Shown here piece after piece: positions 1-12,013 of a stretch of DNA of 64,000 bases. This DNA comes from Acanthosoma haemorrhoidale. Lineage: Eukaryota; Arthropoda; Insecta; Hemiptera; Acanthosomatidae. Below the pieces are notes generated by a model. It searched no databases. It saw only the letters and a list, made by a program, of their open reading frames with translations, and was not told the origin of the DNA. Where the stretch lies: assembly GCA_930367205.1 (NCBI GenBank), contig OV884011.1, positions 140,675,937 to 140,739,936 on the forward strand. Reading direction: 5' to 3'. How positions within the stretch are numbered: the stretch's first letter is position 1; each line of letters opens with the position of its first letter. A program made the translations under genes and the position numbers.

Positions 1-1228
1 AGAAACGATCAACAAAAATAAATAACAGAATGAAGGAAGCGAACCTTTTTTAAACGAGTCACTAGATTAACAATTTAGAATTTATTATTCGAAATAAAAA
101 ATAAAATAAAGAAAAACATTTGCTAGATTTTATCTCAGCTCATAAGAATTTAAAATGCTTGAGAAAAGACAGGAACACATCGAATAGCATTGAGGTAAAT
201 ACTCAATTAAAATCAATTATTAAGCGTTAAAGCGTAGCGGAATATAAGAAGAAAAAAAATCCAACGGCAGACGGCTTTGAAATGCATTTTAGAACGGCAA
301 AGTTAGACTATCGTTTAAAACCCACATGTCAGTTTTTGCTGCTGCAAACATTGTTTCCAAGTATCTAAGTAGACCTGTTATTCCTTAAAGAATGGCCATT
401 ACAGATCAATGTTAGACAAGGTAGGACGGATCGGCCGTAGAAGAAAATGAAAACGATAAAGACTGCTTACATGCACCTGGTATATTATAATGCAAGTTCT
501 AATGCGATAATTCCAATGATCTGATTCTAAATCTTCCGATTATCTAGTTTTTCTTTTAATTTATACATACAAGTAAACGAGGAATATCACGGAAACATTA
601 TGCTATCAAGGGATGCTTTAATGGAGAAAAAATAGGCGGGGGTTGCTACAACCGATCTAAGTGGGTTTTTTGTAAGAGCTTTAATAGTGGAGGTTCAAGG
701 ATTAACCGACCATTAAGGCGTACCAGACGGAAGAGTATACATTATTTCGAGATTTGTAACTTCCTGCAAGGTGTGTACCTCTTGCTAACTGTTCCTTTCT
801 TGACATCTTCCATCCTATTTCATCGGATTATGAGGGATCTGTTGTTGTGCAATCAGCCTATTCACTGGCATCACAATGGGCAAGGACTCTCGCCTTTGCC
901 AGCTTGAGAAAGCACCGCAAAGTCAGATTATGATACTATAGTCACTGTTGTCACGGTATCGAGAATATCTATGCCATCTACTGCTGATATGCCAACAGAA
1001 CTCCTGCTTTTTATTCTCAATCTCTGCTATTTGATTACACTTTTCAATATTCGACTAGTAATAGTATCAATGCAATAACGTATTTACTATACGGTTAAAT
1101 CGTTTCTGTCCCGTATTGTTACTTTTAAGTTCCTTCAAACGCAACAGTAACTATTTAATCATTGCAGAACAAATTCTTAGGACCAAACACAGGTAAAGTT
1201 CCTATTTTAGCAAGATGACCTTTGAAAC
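1..1228. other. AT-rich non-coding sequence, nothing recognised
   Basis: All frames are broken by stops. I see no splice-flanked open segment, repeat copy or hairpin that stands out. It probably belongs to the same intronic or intergenic background as most of the window. Confidence 0.5.
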
Positions 1229-1490
1229 TACAAAACTCATTTTTTCTCCTGTAAAACTATTTATTATCACTTTTAGACTCTGTGCGATCCATTTATTGTT
1301 TAAATCGATCTTATGGGGCTTAACAATTATCGAACTCAAGAAAAATATCACTCTGTGGTCATAGATGTTTTTACCGAAGATTGAAGAATCGAAAATGTTG
1401 GAAATATCATTATTAAATTCTTCTTATTTGTTCTTCTATATGAAACTCATTTTGGTCACTTTTAGACTATGCAATGCATTTTGCATTTAC
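1229..1490 (+). repeat. Short degenerate local duplication
   Basis: Two similar segments lie about 200 bases apart. Each has AAACTCATTTT, a short spacer, and then CACTTTTAGACT followed by TGYRATSCATTT (about 1231-1295 and 1441-1485). The copies differ by small indels, so this is an old local duplication or two fragments of one repeat. It makes no protein of note. A weaker match to the second half occurs near 46.4 kb. Confidence 0.35.
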
Positions 1491-1600
1491 TTATCTAAAG
1501 TTACGTTCAGATTATCTTCCGTTCAGATATCTTTTCCTTCTCTTACATTTTTCTTCTATTGTTAGCTATTTTAACGTACATTTATTATTACTATCTTAGT

Positions 1601-2460
1601 TGTCCTGAGTTCCATCCTCTATAACCTATACACCGCTGATGTCCCCTCTACCCCCAATACCTTCATGGCTACATTTGCTGATGACACTGAAGCACATAGC
1701 ATCCCATAACATTCAAAAAACACCTTGGCGAGACGAGTATTGGTGCCACCAATGGCAGATCAAAGTTAATAAAGCGAAATGTTCCTACGTTACCTTTACC
1801 CTCTGCCGCAAGTCTTGTCCACTAGTTCATTTTAATTCCATTCCGCTCCCTGTATCCGAGATAGTAAACGGTACTTAGGCTTAATCTCGACAAACGGCTG
1901 ACCTGGAACCCACATACGAGGCTAAAAAGACTACAAAGTTATATTTAAGCCAATCTGGACATTCGGAATAGAGCTTATGGGGACAATATAAAAGTCGAAC
2001 ATTAAGCGTATCCAATCCTTTCAATCAAAAGTCCTGAGAAGAATAGTAAATGTCCCCTATTACGTCACCAACAAAACCCTTCATATGATCTTAATATACC
2101 CCTTCATTCTTGAACTCATCCCTTCCAAATTCATGAAATTCCATATTAACCTATCCAACTACCCTAATCCCGTAGCACATCATCATTACACTGCACCACT
2201 CATCCCTATAATCCTGCTCGAAGACTTAAACGGCATTGGCCTCGTGACCTATTATAAATACGTCACAGTGGGAATCCTGGCAATGGCCAGTTTCTCCGAT
2301 CATGTCCTGACGGTATGTGCCACTCGCGCTCTTCGATAATACTGTATGAATGAGCGAGTGAATGAAAATTGTAAATATGGTATGAATGAGAACATCTATC
2401 ACAATTACTTATTGCCTAATAAAGCAGATTGTAATTTGATCACAATAAAGAAGTTTGAAG
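1601..2460 (+). mobile_element. Jockey-type non-LTR retrotransposon, decayed 3' half (copy 1)
   Basis: Translation over several frames gives a broken Jockey reverse transcriptase C-terminus. At about 1601-1690 it reads ILYNLYTADVP then TFADDT, the catalytic [YF]ADD motif. Next comes QIKVNKAKCSYVTFTL (about 1757-1800), the usual 'K..K....F' segment. After that come VLRRIVNVPYYVTNKTLH (about 2031-2085) and a segment like PFILELI, typical of the Jockey C-terminus. Frameshifts and stops make it non-functional. Compared with the copy at 48.8 kb it lacks roughly 100 bases near 1930, and it lacks part of the 3' UTR near 2315. The 3' UTR (about 2240-2460) aligns with the other two copies and ends near an AATAAA. 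The 5' half is absent, the usual outcome of truncated reverse transcription. Confidence 0.85.
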
Positions 2461-3654
2461 TAGATAATGTGCCTCCTGTCGATCCTCGGGGGACACCATC
2501 GCACTTGTTCGTATCAACCATCAGACGTTCGTCGTAACAACCTCCTCAGTCAAAATTTTATTAAAAACTTCCTACCATTTTCTTTTACCTACGAAATGAA
2601 ATAAGGCTGTGCTAGTAGTGCTAGCAGGTGCTAATAAGATGAGATCACAATTATTTTAGTTGACTTGAGATGAAGCTCTCGAGCGCGGTACAGAAAGGAC
2701 CTGAGGTAGGTAGTTATCTCCGCTAGTTACATTCTCTGTGGCCTTACCCACCTGGCTGGTTACCTCGTGTAATGGCTACGCGTGTATACCACAAAAACGA
2801 AACTAAAAAACATTCCCAAACAAAAAAAACAACACTATACACAGTCAAAGATAGTCACGGACAATTGAACCGACCGAATACCTGTGACAGGTCCCTTCGG
2901 ACAACCCTTACCTAAACTCTTGTTAAGGTTGTTAACACAAGCTAAGTTTAGTAACGAGATAGTATTATCGACAAAATGAACAGTGTCTTCGACTAGCTTA
3001 AGTTGACAACTAACTACACCATTAATATAAGGGAAATAATTATTCAGCCAGGAGTTGCGCAATTATCACATAAGAACTCCACATATTTTCGTAAAATTAC
3101 ACTTGTAACTTCGCTATAATATTTTATCTATCCCCAAGATTGGATACCAGGTCTATGTTTGAAAAATTAAACTTATTTAATGATTTTATTATTTATGACG
3201 TTATTTATTCACAAATTTATAATCCAATCCCAATATACTGCGTAACGTCGATGTCTAGGAGATATACATTGCTCAAGTTGCTTAGGTTCGCGAAGGATAA
3301 GTTCAACACTTGTGAGATTAAAAGGATCACCCACAAATTGGTCCACGGCAAGATAGTGAAAATACGATGGACTCACTAGCAAACACAATGCCCTAACCAG
3401 TTCGCCTGCTCGGAGATCACTCAAAGGAATAATAAGATTAAGAGTGTTAAGGTTATGAAAGAAGTAAACATCCAAACTACATATTTTAATCAAAAGAGAA
3501 TGGAGTTGATGCTTATTAGGTTTAATAAGCATATCCTATAAGGGTATTAAAAAAAACAACAAGACATACAATGTATATGTTAAATGTCAACTACATATAT
3601 ATAATGCTACTAAAAACAAATTAGGCAATTTAAAAACATCAGGATCTAATTTGT
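2461..3654. other. No recognisable gene
   Basis: AT-rich sequence follows the Jockey tail. A minus-strand site TTTAG|GTAAGG near 2910 has donor-like bases but no pyrimidine tract. Open frames of 75-107 codons here use non-ATG starts and look random. Nothing else can be supported. Confidence 0.45.
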
Positions 3655-3760
3655 TACGGTATCGGCTTTGGGTGAAAAAGATGATAGATTTCAGCTAATT
3701 TATTACTAGATGACGTTTCGACATACTATGCATCAGGTCCTGATAACAAGAAAAGAAAGG
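3655..3760 (+). repeat. Dispersed repeat with GACGTTTCGACATA core (copy 1)
   Basis: A segment of the form GG-TTGATGAAAAAGAT, then ATTTAT, then a GACG(T/C)TTCGACATA core and AACAAGAAAAGAA. The same order occurs at about 23.3 kb. Shorter versions with a GGACGACA core occur at 30.5 and 33.05 kb, all on the + strand. Here the core is GACGTTTCGACATA, followed by an ATCAGG/CCTGAT inverted repeat. It is probably the end of an unnamed SINE or DNA transposon. I cannot define full element ends. Confidence 0.4.
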
Positions 3761-5305
3761 GAGATGTTAATCTTAGCGTGGCAATTTTTTTTAACAAGAA
3801 TATGCAAAAGAATCTTAATTAACAAATAACAAACTTATCTTGTGTTACTTTTATTTTTTGTTATGAAGCATTCTTCAATTCGGAGTCTGTTAAAGGATTT
3901 AATGAAAATCTAATTCTTTTTTCATCGATCAAAGCCAATATTCTAAAAAAATAATACAATCTAACTTAATTCACGGATAACTATGAACTCACCTTTTAAC
4001 CATATATTTTTTAAGTGATTTTTCCTCATGTTTCTTTTATCTCCTTAATATTTGTTTCTTGATGGCTTACATTGTTCTCTCCCATGTCTATCAGTCTATT
4101 CGCTTCAAGTATGATGTCCTACTACTACTACATGATAATGCTCTTTGTAATGACATTCGCATCAGATGTTCGGATTTTTCCTGCTTCTTCCCTTTGGAGT
4201 ACAGCGGTTTCAGCTTCCATTTAACTTCCGATTAAGCCACATATTATTCTGACCTTACTAAAGTGTGTTAGTAGTTGTCGTTATTTGTTCGAACAAATGA
4301 AAAAAAACAAAAAAACATTCGCATAGGTTAGTACTTTTGAAAATACGGCAGATTGGTTGTAAATCAATAGTAAACCTGACACTATAATAGTGGGATCTGA
4401 GCCGAACTTAGAATTAGAATAGAGCTAACGGGTCAGCTGTCAGACCGTTAAGAGTTAGAGCGTAAATTACGAAGAATGATAAACAGTTTAACGGGGATCT
4501 GGGCTAGTAAACTTTCAGTAGTGGATTGGGAACGGTATTATGTAAAGATTACTGCTGGTAAACGTGAAACCACCGAACCAATCTCCCGTTTATCCACGGA
4601 TAATAGTCTATATTTAATGATTTATTATTTTTTTTAATAAATATCTGACACCTATTTCGTAAGGCTAGATTATATTTAACTGCTCGTCCACACCAAATAA
4701 GTTAATCAAACCCGTCAAAAAATTTATTTGGTGGCATTAACTTTTATCTTAAACGACCAAGAAAATAACAGAGATAAATTTTTTTTAGAAAAACCTGTTT
4801 TGACATTTCGCAGGTAACGAACAATTAAGAATTACAATGAAATTCTGCACTATTCTAAGCAGGGGGCTTATAACAAAATACATTAATTAAACAGGCATAT
4901 ATTTTTTATCAATTTTGCCAATACAATACTTCTATAATATACTCGTACTTTTTATAGATTTAAAATTAATTTCGGTCATTAGATTATTAACTGCTAACAC
5001 CAATGTTAGTCCTCCGATCAGCTAACACATCCAATTTAAAGGGTCTGTTTCATTGTGGTTAGCGTAAACATTTTATGATGAGAAGGTTTTTTGGTAGAAA
5101 ACCTTTTGCTAAAAAAAAAGATTTATTTCTCTTCAAACTTTGCAAAAGTTTTGGATGCGATATACCATACCCTAATCTAGTTGGGTAAATGAGGGTATAA
5201 AAAATCAACCAATGTTTCGTAAGGGACATAAGGTCAGGCTTTAAAGGTCCCACTGACAGACAGGCTGGTCGTGCCCCACCAATCTATAATTTCTATAACT
5301 ATATT
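3761..5305. other. No recognisable gene
   Basis: AT-rich sequence with poly-A and poly-T runs. A minus-strand AAAAG|GTGAGT near 3990 is donor-like but has no open frame upstream. No repeat copy or hairpin stands out. Confidence 0.45.
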
Positions 5306-5323
5306 GATATATATATATATATC
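5306..5323. repeat. (AT)n microsatellite
   Basis: Uninterrupted alternating AT dinucleotides in an AT-rich context. No function is implied. Confidence 0.8.
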
Positions 5324-5511
5324 TATATTATATGGCCAAACTGTCCATAGTCTAAATTTGAAGCGAATAACTAGTAGATAAATATTCAGAAGATAAATCT
5401 AACCTGAAAAGAGGTAAATTGTTGGAGAATAGCCGTGGAGAAGAATGGCTACTTTGAGACTGACCGTCACGGATACAGAGCAGAGAACAATAGACCAGCA
5501 GTTTAGCACAA

Positions 5512-5591
5512 TCACACGGAATTATTATTGTACGAAATGTTCCCAGCCAGGTGCTCCTGGTCTTCACTTCCACTACGATACTTCACCTTCA
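5512..5591 (-). CDS. Candidate 3'-terminal coding exon, unknown product
   Basis: On the minus strand a strong acceptor (TTTTCATCTCTCTCTTCAG) ends at 5592. In only one of the three phases the following sequence stays open, for 25 codons, to a TGA at 5512-5514. It reads KVKYRSGSEDQEHLAGN then ISYNNNSV. The composition is hydrophilic and mixed, unlike the poly-Lys/Phe/Asn noise of neighbouring frames. A donor-like AAG|GTGAAG lies only five bases into the exon, so a 5-nt microexon is an alternative. A second minus frame stays open longer (to 5352) but meets a stop close to the acceptor. No homolog is recognised. The call rests on splice signal plus composition only. Confidence 0.25.
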
Positions 5592-5750
5592 CTGAAGAGA
5601 GAGATGAAAATAATTTAATAATAATAAACAGAAAAAATGGTGAGGTTGTTGATTTACTTTTTCATGGATCAGCCAGTAGTAAATGTTACATGAAGATAAC
5701 CTCAGTTTTATGTTGCATGGGAGTACACCAGGTTTAACAACAATCATTTT

Positions 5751-5844
5751 AACGAACAGACAAAAAGTAGACACGCAGAGCTGTAAAGTGCTCACAGTAG
5801 CAGAGAAATAAAAATAAATTAATTTACAATCAGTAAAAAAAAAA
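5751..5844 (+). repeat. 90-bp dispersed repeat (copy 1)
   Basis: Starts AACGAACAGACAAAAAGTA, runs through GCAGAGCTGTAAAGTGCTCA and ends in TTTACAATCAGT plus an A-run. It is nearly identical to 10710-10800, differing at a handful of positions. A further short similarity (ACAATAGACCAG) lies upstream of this copy near 5490 and downstream of the other near 11050, so the two loci may be pieces of one larger repeat. No coding capacity. Confidence 0.75.
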
Positions 5845-6706
5845 CATCACAGATCTCCTTGGGGATTCGAAAAAAAAAGAAGGTAAACAAGACGCGCCTG
5901 AGTGAACTGTCTAAAAGCAGCTGTTCAAGGTGTCGGAAATGGTGAACGACCGGTGCTACTACAGGGATTGCTAGGTTAATTACAGTGTTAGGCAGAGCTC
6001 TTACTAATACAGCAGGCTCTGCAACTGAATGACATATTTGTGAAAGACATCTAGGCTAATTAGTAAAAATACCAATGTTGTTTTATGCAAATCATCGAGG
6101 TGGAAATTAGATTGTAGGCAATATCAACAACTGATAGTTTACTTAGATGGAGGAGGGCGGTATGGCAGCTGTGTTGTACACAAAAATCAATATATGATAC
6201 ATCTGTGTTTGAATCCTCATAGACTTGTAGTCCAATGGTTAGATACTGCCGTATGCTCCAGATTTCTTGAGTAAATGCACGACATTGCCGACACTTTCTT
6301 AAGGTATTTTGTTGAGGTGGGTAGATTCACTGGTTTTGGAAACCCAGGCAATACAAGTATGCGTACAACGACCTGTAGATGGTTGTGGGAGGTTGCTATC
6401 GTAGATGGCTTACTAATTATATATTCAAGTCTTCCTGCTTGAAGTAAGAGTACAGAAGGTAATAAACCGCAATTAATGCTTTTATGAATCGATAAATAAT
6501 GTTACTTAAATGGAAAGTCGTCCCGAATGATCCTTATATGATGCATGAATTTGGCCAATAAAACATTTTAGGGAAGCGAATTGATTACAATCCATGGACA
6601 CGACGTAATTATAATCATAAACTAAAAAAAATATATAATGGCTAGGATAATACATTTTGTAAACAGATGTACGTACTACTGCGAACAATTCTCAACAGTA
6701 GACATA

Positions 6707-6827
6707 CACAGGTGGTTTGAAAAGTTTCCGACCTCAACACGAAGATGATAATAAAATAAATAAAAGCTAGTGAAATAAAAGCTTTGTTAGGTCGGAAACT
6801 TTTCAGACCATACAAACGTCACCCTCG
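6707..6827. mobile_element. Mariner-like MITE with terminal inverted repeats (copy 1)
   Basis: A non-coding element flanked by TA on both sides, as for Tc1/mariner insertions. The left end is CACAGGTGGTTTGAAAAG followed by TTTCCGACCT. The right end is its near reverse complement, AGGTCGGAAACTTTTCAG, and then, after an 11-base interruption, CACCCTCG. The middle carries AT-rich sequence with a duplicated AAATAAAAGCT. The copy at 55.77 kb lacks both insertions and looks closer to the active form. It would have been moved by a transposase supplied elsewhere. Confidence 0.8.
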
Positions 6828-6829
6828 TA

Positions 6830-8340
6830 CGTATACTGGGTGACGTCGTAAATATACCATACTCGTACGTATGAGAGGAATATATGCGTACTTGAGCCTG
6901 ATATTTCCAAAATTCTGGACGACAATGAAACCGATATCTAAAATCTAATTAGTTTTCCAAACAAACTTTATGATCCGACTGAACAATCGGAAAACAATTT
7001 TAAACCTAGAAAATAGAAACTTTAAAGCAGTTAAATCATAAATTTTTTAATTCTTGAAAACGAGCTGAAGCCAATGCGTGCAAATCGCATTTGACGAGGA
7101 ACAAGTATTATACTTCCATCCAACTCTCTTCTGCATTACAAACGTATCCATTTGCAGTGTTCGCATGTTCCAACTGCCCTTCTTTTACTAAACTCCACTC
7201 AAACCTATTCATTCTTCGGAAACTTCTTGTCAACTCCACGCCTGGTAACCGTTACAGTCCTATTCGTCATTATTCGAGTGAAGAAACGTAAATAACCATT
7301 ATAAAAGAATCGAGATTTAAAAAAGAAAAATGCCAAGAATCCGATAGAAGAAGACTTTAGTATTTGTAACAGTCATGAAAAAAATTACAATTGTAACATT
7401 GCTTTATTATGCATTATTATGTTTTACTTAAAAATTATTGAATACTTAAAGCGAGGTCAGGAAGGGAAGGCGGAATATCTTATCGGAAACCACTCCCTAG
7501 TAATAAACCTATGGCAAATATAAGATTGCTCTCAATCGCGTTATTTAAAACTAGGCCATTCCTAATTGTCGTCTTAGCACCATTTACAATCGAAACACCA
7601 CAGTCCAGTATTGTATTTAAACCTCCTAAAATCCGAATGGTTTACTAACGGACCGTTTGTCTTTAAGTACAATGACCTCGGTAACCTTCCCGCATCGAAC
7701 AATACACAACAGGTTTAGCACAGTAACATTCAATCGAAGATAATCGGGCATTACCGTGAAGAGAAAAACAAAAGTCACCGAACTTTTTTTTTTTAATTAT
7801 TCCTTTTATTCACAATTCTTACAAAGATTTCGCAGTAATGACCTTGAACACTCGTTCAAACGATGAAGCATTCCTTTAATGTAACAACATTCCTATCAGT
7901 CAGGCACCAAGATTAAATTCCTTATCACGCATTTATATTCCTTATATCTCATTTTACATTTCTGAGGCTTAGAGCAGAAACAAAACAATTGAACTACCAA
8001 TATTTCTTATGGTAGAAAAAAAAATTTGCTAAAGAAAGTCATTAAAACAACTTAAAGAAGAATGTAGAAAGTATGGATTTTCCCTACGCGATAAGGCCTA
8101 TGTAGTTTTTACTGAAGGAATGTACAATTTTTGCATAACCAGCCGAAATCGACGTTCCCATCATTATCGAACTCAATGACCAATTGGAATGTAATAAACG
8201 GTTGCGAACCATTGCATCATTAAATCTCACCAGACTCTCTTTAAAGATTGCAACTAAGGTTTTAAATAATATATTTTATCCAGTCTATCAAAAGCAATTT
8301 TAAACTTAATTTATAGAAATATAAAATAATTAGGTAGTTA
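6830..8340. other. No recognisable gene
   Basis: AT-rich sequence. The 11-mer CTCGTACGTAT occurs twice within 50 bases at the right edge of the MITE (about 6823-6875). An ATG-less 66-codon frame at 7091-7291 contains a fair + strand acceptor but no donor. Nothing else is supported. Confidence 0.4.
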
Positions 8341-8456
8341 TTGGTATACCACTTAATACAAATGGCTGACTGACTCAGTGGTAGGTTTTGACTGTGCTGA
8401 GTTTTAAGTATAAATTTAAATCTATAAACTGCTAAATGATATTTTTATAATTAACC

Positions 8457-8526
8457 ATCGTTTTTATAATTTATTGAATTAATTGATAATCGTTTTTATA
8501 ATTTATTTAATTAATTGACAATCGTT
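8457..8526. repeat. 32-bp tandem repeat, about two copies
   Basis: The unit begins ATCGTTTTTATAATTTATT and ends GAATTAATTGATA, repeating with a 32-base period (starts at 8457, 8489 and 8521). It is AT-rich with one or two mismatches. Confidence 0.75.
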
Positions 8527-8990
8527 TTGAAAGTTAAAGAGTGAAGACACCACGTGGCTTGAGGATGAATAGTCAGATCAATGAAATATTAACCTAAAAT
8601 AATCCAACACTATTACTCCAAATTACAAATCTAAAATTTGGTTTTCCCGGACTCCTTCGAAGATAAAATGTACAATGAAAAAATACCATTTGTTTATTTA
8701 CTGTATCTTTAATTAACAGAAGAATAAACGAAGAGGGAAGATATTGATAAGAGCACTTTTTATTAAGAGTATTTGTCCCAAGCTTCAAGCCATGATCTTT
8801 CCTTTGCCTATTTACCCGTTTTGAATAGTCCATTAACTAACTGCTCCATAAACCCTAAATACTGCCAATCTTATCTAAAAACTGACATTTCGTGTCTTCC
8901 CTCTACTGTTCATATTTAAATGAAATGGACAAAATTATTACATATGCAATGACGTTACCTATGAATCTTCTTGATAGGTTTAAACCGTCA

Positions 8991-9030
8991 TAACTCACCT
9001 GAAAAAAGAGACAAAAGGAATTAGATTACA
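8991..9030 (-). other. Candidate recursive splice site (ratchet point A)
   Basis: Read on the minus strand, a tract of 19 pyrimidines in 20 (9020-9001) is followed by CAG|GTGAGT, with the junction between 8999 and 8998. A CTAAT branch-point-like motif lies just upstream (about 9025). An excellent acceptor directly abutting an excellent donor, with no exon between, is the definition of a ratchet point as described for long Drosophila introns. It shares strand and form with sites at 28.4, 41.0 and 61.0 kb. Confidence 0.55.
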
Positions 9031-9033
9031 TGT

Positions 9034-9140
9034 ACAAAACAGTTATTAAATATAAAAAAAAAACAATAAAATAAAAGCATTAAACAAAACAGTTATTAAA
9101 TATAAAAAAAAAACAATAAAATAAAAGCATTAAACAAAAC
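9034..9140. repeat. 50-bp tandem repeat, 2.1 copies
   Basis: The unit ACAAAACAGTTATTAAATAT, an A-run and CAATAAAATAAAAGCATTAA repeats exactly with a 50-base period. It sits immediately upstream, on the minus strand, of the pyrimidine tract of ratchet site A. Confidence 0.85.
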
Positions 9141-9520
9141 AAATTTTAAAATCTAGGAAGAATGGAAAATCTATTCAGGAGGAAGGCAGGTAAAGAGTCG
9201 ACTTTGGTATTTAATAGAGGGAACAACTTTATCTAGTACTCTACATTGACCTTATACGGTTGTGCAATCCGAAGAGTACCTTTAAAGATTCATCTTTGAG
9301 GAAGAAAGGTCACTAAGATAAATATTAAAGAAGGACACGGGCACAAAGTACAGATGTGGGTTAGGGATGTCTCCGTCCTCACCCACACGTGCTAGAGCTA
9401 GAGCGCTCAGGCGGCAACAATGGCACCCTCTGATTTATAACGCCGCCTAGAGAAGATGCTGTCTACTTATTCTCACAATAAGTTTCTTCATTTCATTTTT
9501 TTTTCTTTTTCTGTCCTCAG

Positions 9521-9598
9521 CAACAAAACAACATGTGGTACCAGCTTGTGTAGTATCTACAAAGGGCGATACACACATCAATCAGACATCAATTTGAG
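9521..9598 (+). CDS. Candidate 78-nt internal exon, unknown product
   Basis: A very strong + strand acceptor ends at 9520: about 30 nearly unbroken pyrimidines, then CTGTCCTCAG. The next 78 bases are open in one phase, giving NKTTCGTSLCSIYKGRYTHQ then SDINL. They end at GAG|GTTTGT, an acceptable but not optimal donor. Length divisible by three with equal phase at both ends would let it behave as a cassette exon. Two cysteines lie four residues apart. No homolog is recognised and no partner exon is visible nearby. It could also be a fortuitous acceptor in repeat-rich sequence. Confidence 0.3.
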
Positions 9599-9599
9599 G

Positions 9600-10705
9600 T
9601 TTGTTTAGGCTGCTCAAAAGCGAGCTGCCCTGTTTGTGTTAAAGGCATCGATCAAGGCTGCTATGTTTCTTTTTAATATGTCACGGTCGAAGATAAGATG
9701 GTCTGTGGTATGAGAAGAAACCCAGTCAAAAATACCCAACGGGCTATTTAACAGTTGAAGGCGATGGAGAATTGCCCGGAAGAATCCAAGGCAAGTAAGG
9801 ATCTGAGTCAATTGAAAGATGAATTTAATTAGTAATAAACTCTTATGTTTTTTCTATACATACATATACATGCAATGTGGATATGAAATAGCATGCCTCG
9901 CCTTGGATAGACCGTTGAGAAACATTTAATGTATGAGAGATGGAAAATGGATGTAGACTCGGTCTACCGCAACTCTTTGTGACGTAGCTATGCACCTGTC
10001 TGGTGTTACCCGCAAACTTCTTATAAGCTTTTTTCAATTCGGATGGTCTATTATTTCCAGGCCTCTATGTGTTCTTTGTCACTCTGATAGGTTTCATCAC
10101 AATGTTTATGTTGTCCGATTGCATGTTCAACATGAAATGAAAGTTGGTTTTGCCTAAGAGCAATAGCCTTGATTCTGCTAATGCGGTTAAAGTTCGGAAG
10201 AATGCAATACATTTATTTTAAGAAAATTGATTTAAGTTCTGATTTCTTCCCAGGCTGACAATGACAATTCCTGGGTCAGATAAAGTCATAAATATTTGTA
10301 AAAGATTTTTGTTTGCACATCTAGTTTTTTCGGAAAGCTGTCCTATTAAGCACTAAAAAATAGTTTAATAGAGATCCCCTTGAAACAACAGAACAATGAA
10401 TCGTTTTTAAAAATCAATTTTATGCATACAAGAAACTAACAAGATAAGGAAAAGAAAAAAGAAACATGATTGTAAAAGCTTACATAAATACTTATGTTAG
10501 ATACTGTTTTCCTTGAAAAACTACGTATGACAAGTGAGTCATTTGACATTTCATAACATTACAGAAAATGCAATGCTATTGACAGAGAATTATTATTATT
10601 TTTTTTTAGAGAACGGCATTTTATTTCGATTGATCCGAATAAACTTAATAATATGTTTACACACAACACTGAATTTTCATTATTCTCACTTTTAAATATT
10701 TTTAA
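9600..10705. other. No recognisable gene
   Basis: AT-rich sequence. A minus-strand open frame of 65 codons at 9614-9811 has a protein-like mix of residues but lacks an ATG and clear splice sites, so it is not called. No repeats were recognised. Confidence 0.35.
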
Positions 10706-10709
10706 ACTT

Positions 10710-10800
10710 AACGAACAGACAAAAAGTATACATGCAGAGCTGTAAAGTGCTCACAGTAGCAGAGAAATGAAAATAAATTAATTTACAATCAGTGAAAAAC
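10710..10800 (+). repeat. 90-bp dispersed repeat (copy 2)
   Basis: Same sequence and orientation as 5751-5844. Sequence on its right (10870-11110) has patchy similarity to sequence on the left of the first copy, so the order of the two parts differs between the loci. Confidence 0.75.
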
Positions 10801-11583
10801 AACAACAATTCATTAAAAATCATCTGTTTAATCAGGAAATTTGGAATCTAAGTAGTTAATTTTTTTCTTAAGTTTTGTCCACAGCCAAACAGTGTGTCGA
10901 GTCGAGGGAACAATTATTGTTAAAATAACCAAGGAAGCTGACCCGAATAAGATGACTGCAGGATTGGAAGCGAAGAGCAGAGAAGGAAGGCCTTGCGAGA
11001 TTGAGGTGCGTGGTTGAGGAATTTGCCCCGCACCCATACAATAGGGACAATAGACCAGGAGCACCCCTGGAGTACCTCACTGACCCCGAGAACTGAAAAG
11101 GATATTTCTGGCCTTTCAATGGGAGGGACTATTCAGAGGAATGGGCGAGCGGGTGGGTCACCAAGCATGCTTGGCTATTGTACCCATTTTGATAAACCAA
11201 GCCATATACCAATTATAATACTCAGCTTTAAATTTATATTAATAATAATCAGAGCCATTAACGCCAAGTCCAGAGATATAACTTATTTTAAAGCAAATAC
11301 ACGAAAGTGGTTTTCAAGATAATATTTTGTACTATTACAAGCGTTACTCTGTTAGATAGATATCCTGGTTTAACAGGATAAGGGATGTGTAAAAAATCAC
11401 AGTTTAGGATTTCATCAGTAAAGGCGAATACTAAACTTGAAACTTATAAAGTGTTAAATATTAAAGTAATTAATTAATTAATATCTCTTCACCTAGCCTT
11501 CGATGACTTGTCAATTGGGACTTAAAGTGCAACTTCCAACCTCATGTTATTTTTCTAAGTAAGAGGATTCAAGGGCTTCTGTG

Positions 11584-11625
11584 GTCATCAATGACCCTTG
11601 CGGTTATATGTCCTAAAAACCAAAA
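11584..11625 (+). repeat. Short dispersed repeat, TCAATGACCCTTG family (copy 1)
   Basis: Shares ATCAATGACCCTTGCGGTT and TGTCCTAAAA with 13355-13392, about 1.8 kb away in the same orientation. It is probably the conserved end of a short interspersed element; the rest of the element is not discernible. Confidence 0.5.
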
Positions 11626-12013
11626 CAACTCTAGATGGTAAGAATTTTTAATGTTTTCGTAAGTATTTTTAACTATTATTTTTTTTTACTAACGGGCTAA
11701 CTAGTTTTCAATGAGAATTTATATTTTTATGTATCTAAATTAAACAAGGAACTTTGGATAGGCTAGCCGATACAAACACGAGCCAGTCCATTATCAAATA
11801 TCTTTAGGTAACCTCGTATAATAAGTCGGAAGAACACCCGGCTGAACATTAAGTGGTTCCAGGTTCATCATATCAATTTACTTTGAATAATATGTTTTTT
11901 ATGTACGTGGCTCCTAATTTTTTTCAAAAGCACCTATGAAATCGATTTGAGCAATTCATTTATTTCTTAATCTAACACTCCTTACATAAATAAAAAACGT
12001 ACGCGCCAATATA

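Noticed and set aside
5390..5425. Ratchet point at TTTACCTCTTTTCAG|GTTAGA (minus)
   Set aside because: GTTAGA is a poor donor, so this is only an acceptor-like sequence.
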